Positions 1 through 12,700 of a stretch of DNA of 23,540 nt are shown in pieces. The stretch is from Botryllus schlosseri (Eukaryota > Chordata > Ascidiacea > Stolidobranchia > Styelidae): positions 1 to 23,540 of the forward strand of contig ATSW01029527.1 in the NCBI GenBank assembly GCA_000444245.1, read 5' to 3'. The translations under genes were made by a program, and so were the position numbers. A model generated the notes under the pieces. That model had not been told where the DNA came from. It saw only the letters and a list, made by a program, of their open reading frames with translations, and made no database searches. The stretch's first letter is position 1; each line of letters starts with the position of its first letter.

Positions 1-599
1 TTTAAAAAGTGCAGACAGACTTTGACTGGATATATAAAATGCGCATCTGGAACTAGAACAGTAGCTCCTCACTTTTCAAACCTTGGAACTAGAACTAGAA
101 CTACTCACTTTACAAAATGCACTTCTCAAAACTCCCAACCAGAAGTAGAACTACTGGTACTCAATTTTCAAAGCTCAAAACTGGAACTACTCACTTAAAA
201 GTGAGAAAATTCAAAACTTGCAACAAGAACTAGAACTACTCGCTTTTTAAAACTTGCAACTAGAAAGAACTAGATTCCGAAGCAGCTCATTAATTTTTAT
301 CTTATTGTAATCAGAACGATTTTCCCGCAAGTCAGCTAAATAATATTGGAGATAGAATGGATATTTCAAAAGGACGGGGTTTTGAGTTTGAAATGGGAGG
401 GGTTTCAACCCTAAAACCCAACCCTGACCACGCCACTGTCACGTGGTTTCAAGTTGTTGGGCAACTGATTTTTTTACATGCGCAACTACAACTAGAACCA
501 CTCACTTTTCAAAATCTGCGACTATAACTATTACTACTCAAGAACTAATAACTAATGCCACGTAGATTGGTAGCCTTGAGTGCATGACTCTTGTTGTAG
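1..599. repeat. SND1 intron with CTAGAA-type array, repeat R1 copy 1
   Basis: No coding sequence is seen. Imperfect units around GAACTAGAACTACTCACTTT recur at about 40-270 and 485-560. Between them (333-445) is a less repetitive core containing GTTTGAAATGGGAGGGGTTT and a CCACGCCACTG-like end. The same combination recurs at 2160-2475 and 22200-22740. Confidence 0.75.
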
Positions 600-777
600 C
601 GGCATCAAATGTCCAATGTTCCGACGTGATCCAGAAGACCCAAAGAAGGAAAACGCGGAACCTTATGCGGCCGAAGCGAAATTCTTTGTCGAAACCCGAC
701 TGCTTCAGAGAGACGTTCAGCTCGTGTTGGAAGGCGTTTCCAATCAGAACATCCTGCTCGCCACTGCTCTGCACCCG
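600..777 (+). CDS. SND1: SND1 exon a (SN2 region)
   Basis: Acceptor AG at 598-599 after a T-rich tract; the first base completes a split Ser codon. Reads [10 protein letters not shown] ... [17 protein letters not shown] ... [12 protein letters not shown], matching the second nuclease-like domain. Donor GT at 778-779 (CCG/GTACTC), phase 0. Earlier exons are upstream of the window. Confidence 0.93.
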
Positions 778-3700
778 GTACTCACACAATTAGTATATTC
801 ATAATGAAATGAATCCGAATATTTTCAGCTGACACTCGTCGAGGGTAATCGTCAGCAGCTAGTAGAGAATTGGAAAGAACATTGCATATCAACAATCGTA
901 TCACAAAATATGATGGCATGATATTTCGAATAATCGGGGCGAAGAGACTGCTTAAGCTCAATGTACTATTTTTAGATGATACACAAAGTCTCTCATGTAC
1001 TTGATTTTGCCCAGACTGACTCGTCATCACTTCTTCAAACCCTTATTGAAATTTCTGGCACGCATTTGCTTAAATGTTATTGGACTGTTGCTGTAGCTTG
1101 TCGTTTATACATCACAGCAAAAAAGTTATTTGTATATTTTGAATTTGGTTAATTACATTTACTGAAGTTCGCTTCGGAGTGAAAAGATTCTGTTGCAAAA
1201 AGTAATGGAATCACCATACTATTATGGCAATGGTTATATCGCTGTTGAGTTACTGCCATTTGTTTCAGAATGGAAACATCACCGAGCTTCTGCTGAAAGA
1301 GGGATTTGCTCGTTGTGTTGACTGGAGCATCACCTCCTACTCTCAAGGTCCGGCCAAGCTTCGCGCCCTAGAAAGGTAATGTGGAACGTGCCTTTCTGTA
1401 AAATCTCAATCTGCACAGCGGACTGAAGAACCCACCTGGACCACTAGATAATTCTAGTTGCATAATTAGACTAGTTAGAGTGAAATGCCGGTCTTCTAAT
1501 TATAATTGAAAGTGTTTCAACACTCTCATTTCAACTTGTAATCTAAATCTTGTTTCCCTGAAAATGCCACAAGAGAACTATATATGTGATGAATGTTTAT
1601 GTGATGTAATTGACTTGTCATCTGACTCTGGAAGGATGCTTGCCTACTTTGCTGCATATAACTTGTTCCGACAGAGCTATCTCATTCACGTATATTACTT
1701 TGATCTAATGAAAAATAACTGTATGTATCATTCTGATCTGTTGCTATAATTCTAATTCTAATCTATTTTTGAAAAAAAACTGTAGCTATAATTCAAATTT
1801 TGATCCTATACGGGAAAACTATAGCTGTCATTCAAATTCTAATCTAATTCGGAAAAGTAAAATATTTCTAATCCTGCAACTCTGTACAGAGCCGCCAAGG
1901 AGCGCGGGGCTCGCATCTGGAAAGACTGGACCCCGAAAGACTCTGGAATCGACGAGAAAGAGAAAGAATTCTCCGGCAAAGTGATCCAGATCGTGAACGC
2001 GGACGCCATCGCCGTCAAGTCTGCCAACGGGACCATCAAAACCGTCCACCTGTCCAGCATCAGACCGCCCAGGTGAATTTTCCGCAGAGAGCTCTCTGTC
2101 ATTTTCAAAGGGGTCACGGCAGTCGAATAGCTACTCAAGTAGAAGTAACGCTGCAAATTTGTACTTAATTACAAATAGAAGTTTGTGAATCACTACGTCA
2201 GACTTGAACAAACTACTCAATTGCAAATGAGCTAACAAATATCGGCATTTCAAAAGGTTGCGGTTTAGAGTTCGCAGCGGGTGGGCTTCAATCTCAAAAC
2301 TCCACCACCCCCCCTATGCTACGGTTACACCACTGTTAGTAATGATGATATGAGCTCGCAATGGCTGCAAGAACTAAAGATGACACCTGTTTTCTAGTTT
2401 GGCAACGAAATCACTTTTGAAATGCTTAACTAGAACTGGAACTACTCACTTCCATATCCTCTACTAGACCTACTCAAAAAATCAGTGATTCATTTGCTGC
2501 GTGAATTTATGTGTGAAATTGAATAATTTTGCTTGAAAACCTGACCACTCGAAGCAGATTGCAAGTAGACAAAATCTACCTTGTTTCTCTGAAAGAATAG
2601 AAGCTCTCTGATACTGACCATGTCCGTAATTGTCTGCACACGCAGACTTGACGATTGCGCGTTTCTGAAAGAGAAGAAAATGCCAAAACCAGAGAAGAAC
2701 GAACAGGGGGGTCGGCCGCGGCCGTTGTACGACATCCCGTACATGTTCGAAGCCAGGGAATTTCTCCGGAAGAAACTCATCGGCAAGAAGGTGACTCGGT
2801 GGTTCTCTCATAGATGGGCTGAGCATAATGATTCGACCACACGAATCTGAATCGAGTATTAATTATAATTAGAGAAATGAGAAATGTTGCTTTTGAGTAC
2901 TGAAATTGCAGGCTCCTTGCCACTAAAAATTAAACTATCAACGAGAATTTTAGTTTCGATACTACCTTCCACTGCGGAAAGCTGTAAACGTTGATTGGTT
3001 GTATCGCAGCATACGAAACATGTAGTTGAAGAGCTTCTTGGGGGTACAGAACTTCAATATACAAGTGAATACTAGTATACTGATATTGAAATAAACCCGA
3101 ATATTTTCGGCTGACGCTCGTCAGGGGTAATCGTCAGCAACTAGTAGAGAATTCAAAAGAACATCGTATATCAACAATCGTATCACAAAATATGACGTAA
3201 ACGACTTTTATCAAAATACACCAGCCAAGGCTGTGTCAACAAAAAGAGTTCGTGTATCATCTAAAAATAGTACATTGAACGCTCTCGTATTCACGAAATT
3301 TCATGCTGCTGACGTCATATTTTGTGATACGATTGTTGATATACGATGTTCTTTTCCAATTCTTTACTAGTTGCTGACGATTACCCCTGACGAGTGTCAG
3401 CCGAAAAGATTCGGGTTTATTTCAATATGAATACAATATACTATTGAATTGTATATTGAAACATGTAGTGCAAAGCTACGTACATTAGTGGAAATGTCAT
3501 ATCTGCGAAGTCGCGATCAATCCCTGGCATTGTCACAAAGTGCAATGAAAACGGAATGGTCAAAAAATGGCAAATAATCATCTTTAATGTGATGTAGAAC
3601 TGTCATTATATTCTTTGTGGTAATGTCAAAAGTACACATTTCAACTTTCCACATCATTCATATTTTTGCGATCTGATAATGACCGATGCGCGAAGGCTAA

Positions 3701-6700
3701 TACTCAATTCAGAATCGAATCGCTCAAATACTCTATTTTGCACACTCTTACTCACAGACTTGTTCAGGTCCAAGTCAACGTGGACTACAAGAAACCGGAG
3801 CAGGCCGCCACCGACACGCTGCCCGCTTTTCCTGAAAGGCTCTGTGCGACGGTTACTTCAGGAGGAGTGTGAGTTTCGAACAATGTCAATTTCTGTTTTC
3901 AAGGGCAATTTTGAGTCGTTGTTGTATCCTGATCATGTTATCATTAATATTTTCGTAATCAGTGAGACAGACGCTTTACTTCGAGAGATTTAATACGGTT
4001 TTAATAAATTTAACTATATAGAATATTACCATGTCTGCCTAAAGACAGTCTTGTAGGTACAGCGTTTCAGGATACAATTGAATAGTATAGTCATTTTGAA
4101 ATAAACCCGAATATTTTCACCTTACACTCGCCAGGGGTAATCGTCAACAACTAGTAGAGAATTTAAAAGAACATTGCATATCAACACTCAACGGTGATCA
4201 CTGGTGACGGTAGTTGCTGACGACTACCCCTGAAGAGTGTCGGGTGAAAATGTTTAAGTTTATTTGAATATGAAAATATTATTCAATTGTATATCAGCCG
4301 TTATCTGGCTGCCCAACCGTGCAGTCACGTCTTTCAATTAGTTATGTTTAGTTTGTAAATCTCGCGTCCCAAAACGAATCGTTTCCGTTTTATTTCTAGA
4401 AACATCGCAGACGCACTCGTGAGCAAAGGTCTAGCCAAAGTGGTTCGACATCGTCAAGATGACGATTCCAGATCCGCCCATTACGACGCTCTGCTCGCGG
4501 CCGAACAACGGTACGACTGATATTTCTGATTCGCTTCGACATTTTGGGAAAACTGATTGCCGGCCTATTACAGAGCGATCAAGTCCGCGAAAGGTGTTAA
4601 CAGCAAGAAAGACATTCCGATTCACAGGGTGGCCGACGTGTCTGGCGAGGTCTCGAAGGCAAAAGCTTTTCTGCCGTTCTTGCAGAGAGCTGGCAGGTAC
4701 GGGCGACGTTACTACTCGAGCAGAAATAGGTGTAAAGCCATAAACTGAATTACGTGAAATATGATGTAAGTAAAGTATTCTAGGGCTTGTTTTTCCCAAA
4801 AAACTGAAAACTGTTCAGTAGATGTGTGGAAAAAATGGCAGCTTCAGTAAGCAGAAGGCAAAACCTACTCGAACACCTACTCCGAAAAGGTCTTTTGTTA
4901 CTGAACCCCCACAGTTGAATTTGAATGAATTCCAGATCGGAAGCTGTTGTGGAATACGTCTTTGGCGGATCTCGTCTCAAACTCTACCTGCCGAAGGAAA
5001 CATGTCTCATCACTTTTCTTCTCGCAGGTTTGCAATGATTACACCCCTCGCCAGACTTGTACTAACTAGTAATCTAATCTAACTACTGGATTTTTGAGTA
5101 GGCGGTTTTACTTCTAGTCGAGGATTTTTGTGAAGCGAGTAGTAAAAAATTTAGCTGTCGAATCACTAGAAAACGCGCGACGTCGTTTGGAGTGAATCGT
5201 GACAGCGGTGTTCTGTTGTGTGATGTACTTGCGGCCATTGCTAGCTCAGAGTCATCACTATTGACAGTGGCGTAGCCGTACATATCATACATTGATATAC
5301 AATGTTCTTTCCAATTCTCCACTAGTTGCTGACGATTACCCCTGACAAGTGTCGGCTGAAAATATTCGGGTTCATTTCAATATGAATGTTCAATTTTATA
5401 TTGAAGTTCTGTGCCTCCAAGAAGCTCTTCAGATAGTTATAGTTGCGCATTTCGAAAATAATGTAGCTCTAGTTCTAGTTGCGGATTTAGAATTAATGGA
5501 TTAGTTCTAGCTGCACGTTTCAAAAAGTGGATAGTTCTACTTATAGTGGTGTGTTTTTATAAACAAGTAGTTCTAGTTCTAGTTGCGGATTTTCAACAGT
5601 AGTTCTAGATTTTTTAACAGTTGTTAGTTATAGATCTGGCGCTATCGTTTTAAAAATCCAGTAGTTTGTACCATTCTGCTCCTACCCATCTACAATTTCA
5701 TCCTGGACTTTCGTGTTTTCAGGCATCGAGTGTCCGCGGGGAGCCCGTAACGGTCCAGGCGGGGTGATGAAGGCCGACCCCTACTCCGAAGAAGCTCTCA
5801 GTCTCACCAAGGACATGTGCATGCACAGAGAGGTAAGGTTTGTCAATACTGGTGCAACGAAAACCTGCTCACTTCTATTGCGATCAGAGCTCTGCAGATT
5901 ATATCTTAGCTGATAATGTGGAGTCGATATCACACTTTGAAAGAAATATTGGTATCGGCTTTTTGTGGTAAAAAGATCGGCAATTTTGTGATATCACAAC
6001 ATGATAGTCGGGAGTCGGAGGATTTTCATCTGCGACTATTACACTGGGACTATTGATCTATTTCTTAAGTGTCCAGATGCAGCCTTTCTAATCTATTTCG
6101 TATCAATCGCTGTAAAGCTGTTGAATAAATGCTAAGTGAAATTATATGCATTCGAAAACTGCACCAATTTGCGACGTCATATCTACTTCTACTTCAGTTG
6201 CAATGCTGTATACTTTCACCTCTGGTCGCTAGTACTATTCGGTCGTACTCCCAATTATGATGTCACTGTGAAAACCAACATTCACATTGTTTGTATTTTT
6301 TTCGCGACAGGAATGGTATAAAACTTGTTTGTTCATTCATTCTTGCAGTAACGAGACTGAACCTCTTCCTTTTCTCCAAATTCTTCCCGCGACTTTCTGT
6401 TCCCGAACCCGATTTGGGTTTCTGCGCCGTTTGGGGACTTGACCCGTAAAATTCAGAGACCGAATTCGTCAGATCTTTGTTTCCTTTTGTTTTAACATTC
6501 CTTTGTGATGGTTGCAATTTGTGGGCGATTGCTTGGCTTGCAATGATTCGAGAGTCTGACTTTTCGCGTTCCTTAGCATTCTCGCGTCTGAACAGGCGTT
6601 TGATGTAAAACAGTGTTTCTAAACCTTCTTTATAGCTCAAACCCGTAAATTTCTATAGACAGTTGTCGCTAACTAGAAACTAGTTTTTCCATATTAGATT

Positions 6701-9700
6701 AGATTTCGAATTATAGCTACATAGCACATAGCTATCTGCAGGTTTTTCCAAATTGGACAGGAATAAGAATTATACCTAAACACATATATACAAATTGGAT
6801 TTGAATAAGAATTATAGCTACACATTTTTTCCAATTTGATTAAAATGAGAATTTCAGAATTCGCAAAAATTTGGGAATTCAATCAAATTCAGAATTATAA
6901 ATACGACAAAAATCAAAATCAATTCATATCGAATCAGAGCTCTATCTGTTGAGCACGAGAATCGCAAATGTCTATACACTGCTTTTTTCCGAATTACATT
7001 AGAATTACAATTATAGCTACAGTTTTTTCCTGACTAGATTAGAATTAGAATTACTGAATTCGCAAAAACTTGAAACATTGAAAAAATTTGTAACATTGTA
7101 CTATACAGGTCTGCAGCATTTTCATGAAAGGCAGAAATTAGATTAGAATCAAAATGATAGCATAGAAACACTTCACAAATTAGATTAGAATTAGATTACC
7201 GGAAACTAGAATTTGAATTATGTAGTAGTCCAATTCTGCGTACCGTTATGTGAAGGAGACTTCGGAAGGCTCGCAAATCCGCAGTAACTCATTCTCGAAT
7301 ATCCGAGTCCTCTCTCTGGCTGACTGTTGACGTTCAAGCTGTATTGACTCAGATTTTGCGTCGAGTGATGCATTCTCCATCTTGCCCTGTTTGAGTCCTG
7401 TTGAGTCGCACACCTCGATGACGGCGGGTTGTCCAATTTTTTGAGGTAGTCTGCGCCGTAGAGCAGCTCTTCAGGCCCGGTGATTTCCGGGATGTGTCGT
7501 AAATCCAGGACGATCCCTTCTGTGTCTTGGCCACATTGGTCTCGGCCTGTTCCGTGAATTTTATAATATATTCATATTGATATCAACCTGAATAGTCAGC
7601 AACTAGTAGCGAATTGAAAATCACTTTGGGTATCAACATTCCTATCACCAGCTTGAAAATATCAAATGATGGACGCCAAATGATATCTTAAGCTACCACT
7701 ATTTACTACTAGCTAAGCATACTATTTTTAGAATATTTTGGAATTCGTGTTAATCTAATGATATTTCGTTGAGCTCAAGCCATCTGTTCGCCTCGATGAT
7801 TCGATTTTTCGTGCCAGTGACGTCACATTGCGTGATGACGTTGTTGATACACGAAGTTATTCAGTGTTCCCTATCTTTGGCCCAAATTATTTGGGTTGAT
7901 TACAATGTAAATAAAGTACACTACATAACAAAATCTGACGAATTTTTGATTGGGTTGATATGTTTTTGGTTTTCGGCAAATTTTTGAGCGCTGATTTCGA
8001 AAATGTCATTCGTTTTCCGCTATCAATGATCATTATATGTATACATGGACATTGGAAAGTAGGCTAACTTGTCGTATAAAAGCTGGCTTCATGGAGGACT
8101 AAGCCTGTCGTGTTTCAGACATTAATATTTGATTCCTAGTCGGTACTTTGAAACTAAGTATTTTTCATTACTTAGTCAGAAAAAAGGAGGATGATAAATT
8201 AAAAAGTATCAATGCTATTAAAAATAAAACAGCGGTTCAAAAACTGGAGATAAACAAAAACACTGTGATGTGTTATTCAATTATATATTTAAGTTTTTTA
8301 CCTCCAAGAGTGTCTTCAAATGTTCCGCGAATGGCGTTGTCGTATTCCTGCATCGCTCTGCGGCTTCTCTCCATCGCGTCACCGCAAACCGTCCTGCCGT
8401 CTCTTTCTCTCGTTCCGAGATGAGATTTGGGGCGCTGCTGAAAATAGTTTGGTAGCACAAGGGCACGATCACCATCAGCTTGTATATGACCTTGGGACGA
8501 ACTACGAGCCATAGTCTGAGCTTTCACGTCTTTTTCCAAACTGGAGAGTTGTCTGGGTACGGTCTGAGAACTGAGTTGGGTTCGGTTTTTTGCCAGCCAT
8601 AAATCATAGGCGGAACCCGCTATTTCAGCTGCCAGTGCCGGTGATGTCATCATGCTGTGACCATTGTACGGAACATAGTTTCTTATAGGCTCCATGGGCG
8701 GTGGCATTGTGTATTTGATCGATTTTACTAAGGCTCTTTCGGAGGGGGATCGCGTTGATGACATGAGGCTTCCTGGTTGTGATGTCACGAATGAGGCTGT
8801 TGTTAGTAGCGGTTTGGGGTTGTTTGTCATTTCTTCCGGAGGTGGGGGTAGAACGTGGGCTACTGTTGATTCGGCCTGGAAACGACGACAAGGTGCGTTT
8901 TCCGAGCAGGGTCTGAAATTGAGAAACTGTGAGCTATTGCTTCCAAAACTGGTCAGTAGGGTTGTTCAAAAATAACTTTCTCCAAATTTTACTGGATATC
9001 CGATAAAATTGTTATGTTGGCTACAAAAACCGCATACTAAATTTGGATAATTCCAACCTGTAGAACCAAAGCTATTGGAGTTACAAACTTCTAGACTCAT
9101 GAGAATTTCTGCGGGGATTTGAAGCATTAGTATTTATTGTGGGTCGTTGTATAATTAATAATCAAGAAGATGCCACCGTAAATATTGTGTTTTCAAATCC
9201 AAAATTCTGTACTCTAGTAACTTTGCTTTTATAGGTTGAAATTAAGTCAAATTTGTTTTGCATTGTTTTTTAGAGAAGTTTAGAAGGGTTGCTGATAAAA
9301 CTTGTCATTTTTACGAGTGCTCGAGTAGCTTTTTGCTATCTTGTACTCTAGTATGATTTACTTACTTGGTGATAGCTACAACTACCTTTCTTTAGCTGAA
9401 ATCTATGTCGATAATTCTATTTGAGCACAATCGATTTATAATCGGACCACGTCTGAATGCTTCTCACCTTTTACCGTGTGTGCCGGCCGCCGTTTGACTG
9501 ATGTCGCGTAAGCAAACTTCTGCCTTAACAGGCAGACTTTGTCTGTTGTGCGGCATTTGCGCCCGATACACGATTTGCCCTTAAAAAGAATGAATGTCTT
9601 GCGTCAGGCTACGCACGGTGCTGGAAATGACATATCTGTGAAGACGTGATCAACCCACAGAAAGTCCAATGAATTAGCTGTGGTTGAAATAATATTAAAT

Positions 9701-12700
9701 TATCTTAGTTTTGATTTAGAATTATATTCTTTGTGGTTGTATAAAAGATATTTCAACTTTCAACATCATTTATACGGTGCGACGCAGTAACGAGTGATGC
9801 TCGAATACTGGACTCAGCGCCTAATACTCCACTCATAATCGAATCACTCAGGTATTCGATTGTGCCCAACCCTAATCACAAATCCTTGCGAATCGATGAT
9901 TAGAGAGTGCGGGCTTCAAATCACAAGGGAAAATAGATTTAAATTTCATTCTGCCAGGCCGAGTCTAACCCGTTCCGACTTTATCTCGCTGATCCGAGTT
10001 CCCCTGGGACTCTCTGCTTAGCGCGGTAGAGTTTGTCATGTCAGAATATGCACGCTAGCGTTGTTCAGAATTAATTTTTTATAAGTATTACCGGTTATTT
10101 GATAAAATTGTTACGTTGTCTAAAAAACGATGCATAACAATTTAAACTCAATTCCGTACCGTAGAAGCGTAGTTATTGGAGTAACGTAACAAAATGATAG
10201 AACTTCCCGCTTTCAAATCGAAAGTTTGTGTAATCCAATAACGTCGCGTCTACGGGTTGGAATCGAGCCAAATTTGTCATGCATCATTTTTTTGACAACG
10301 TAATATCGTCGCCGTGGAATCAGAGTAGATTATGTCCATTTACACATTTTGAGAGAAGTAAGTTGTAAAGTCTTTATTTTCGTTCGGTCATATATTGGGC
10401 ATGGTTTACTTTGGAACAATGTGACAAACATAACCATGGTCAAGGTGTGGCCGAAAAAAATGAAAATTATAGAAAAATTTGACTTTTTCAAAGTTTAAAA
10501 AATTGACCTCAAAATTTGAAAATCAGACACAAGCTACTTTGATTCCACTATGACAATATGTACGTTGGATAGCCAGTGAAATTGGGAAAAATTCTTATTT
10601 TATATGAATCCAAAATGTTTAGCTCTAATAACTTAACTTCTACAGGTTAGATCCAAATTTCGTGTGTAGCATATTTTGGACGACCCATCAATTTCACGGG
10701 GTATGCAGTAAAATGTGGAATATTTTGAAAATTATTACAAATAAATCCAAATATTTTTCACCTTAAAGAACTTGTACTGGTCCAACGGGGGTCAGATTTG
10801 AGGTGCACTGTTTTTTTTAGGCAGCCTAACAATTTTATTAACTAGCCCGTCAAATTGGGGAGAAAGTACTTTTGAACAATCCTAACGAGCTGTTCACCTC
10901 GTTTGTCTTTCCTCTTGGCCTTGTAATAGAATACGAGCAGCATGGCGGCGATAAAAACAATTCCCACGAAGCAGCCGATGATGATGTTTGTGGTTTGCGT
11001 GATCTGACAATATTACTCGTTCATTAGCTCGCCTAGAGACAAACTTGGAGAACTAGGTAATTGTTTAATTAGACTAATTAGAGTCAAATGCCAGTAATCT
11101 AATTGTAATCTCAATGCAAAATGTTTTTATGTCTCATTGTAATTCTAATCTAATTTCTGGTTTCCCTGAAAATGCTATAGGAAAACTGTACAGTTCGAAA
11201 CGAGCCAAGTTTGCTGTACAGACATTTTTCATTTTCGTTCTTATGAGATTGGGCTCTGATTTGATATGAAGTGAGCTCGATTATTGCGATGTCAGTATTG
11301 CTAATTCTGATCTAGTTAGAAAAACAAAACTGTATAGGTACCGGTATCTTCATCCCAATCCTAATCTTATTTTGAGAAGCTAAATATTTTCTAGACCGAG
11401 GCTGACATACTTTTTGATCGCTGCTCCCCACACTGATATCCCAGGGCGAGGCCTTGAGCCCGTTGCCCGGCGATACAACTCGTCTGATCGTTGGGGTCCA
11501 TGGTATATCCGTTGGTCGCTTCATTGGGGGTGCTGTCCTCTGTAATTTTAACAACATACTTAATCTGGTTCTGTTTTGTGAGACAAAGAGACTACAAATA
11601 ACTAACTTATAGATGTTCACTCGATAGGCGGCCAGATAGCTTTAGAAATCGGCTTTGTTGCGTACAATCATTGCACTGCAAAAGGTCACTGTATTGCAGG
11701 GCTAGGAATTTTTTATGAACAATGTCGATTTTCGACTTTTAAGGAAGATTTTGGGATAGTTGCAGTGCTCGGACAAGATTTTCATACATATTTTCGGAAT
11801 CAGTGCAACAGTCGCTTACATTCAAGGACAATTTTTATTAATTTTGTGCTCGGCTTGCAAGCTATGAGATTGCCATATTAGTTGATAGAATTTGCCGTCA
11901 CAAGGTTGCGAGTCACGGGTTAATTTGACTTTAATGGTTTTGACTCGAGTCAAGTCTAAGTTAGAGAGCAGCGGGTCGAGTCCAAGTCATGATGTTTAGA
12001 CTCGAGTCCAAGTCATAGTGTTAACTATTCAGAGTTCAACTCACTTCTGTGAAACTATTGGGTGCTATCGAAGACCTTGGATTCATAGTATGGCCTAGTC
12101 GTTTTCTCACTCTAAACATGCATATTCAATCATAAAAGACAGTTTCTCGACTTATTTTTCAGTTATCGGTCCTGATGTACGAAACTTGAATAAGCCATAT
12201 AGAATTTGTCGAGTCAGTGGGCAAATTGACTCGAGTCGGGTTATAACTCGAATCGTTACAAACCTGGAAATTGCTAGACCTCTCTGCTAGACATCTGTTT
12301 GTCGGTTCGTTATCTGTAAATAAACTCACAGGTGTGGTAGGTTTCCAAGGTTTCATGACTGTCGTTGTGACGGTGGTAAATGTCGATGTCCTGAGTCCGT
12401 CTCCCAACACGTTGAGGTAAATGGTCGAGTTGGCCACCGATCCGTCAGGGGTGGTCACGGAGCACATGTACGTGCCCTTGTCTTGGAGGGTGACTTTGGA
12501 GAAGTTTAGCGCTCCTGTGTTTGAATAGTAGCCTATATTTGTATTGATTCCTGAAGCGTTTTCAGCTAATCTCAGCACAGACTTGTACATTGTACAAACT
12601 ACTAATCTATTCAGTTGACGGTCAACCCATTTTGAAAATATAGCAGTTTTTACAATCTGAATTTCAGAATTGAAGTTTGAAATTTCTTGTCTATTTCTCA

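Noticed and set aside
1564-1984. Short plus-strand open frames in the SND1 intron
   Set aside because: They lie in the AT-rich repeat or are shadows running into the SND1 exon at 1890 from its intron.
8450-8510. Possible mini-intron in cytoplasmic exon 10 (CAAG/GTCATA to TATTTTCAG)
   Set aside because: Its 53 bases would shift the frame and lead quickly to a stop, whereas the unspliced frame stays open to a phase-compatible donor.
12159-12330. Read-through of the Ig/stalk frame beyond the donor at 12329
   Set aside because: It crosses a consensus GTGAGT donor and enters a transposable-element end; the next stalk exon at 11539 fits phase 0.
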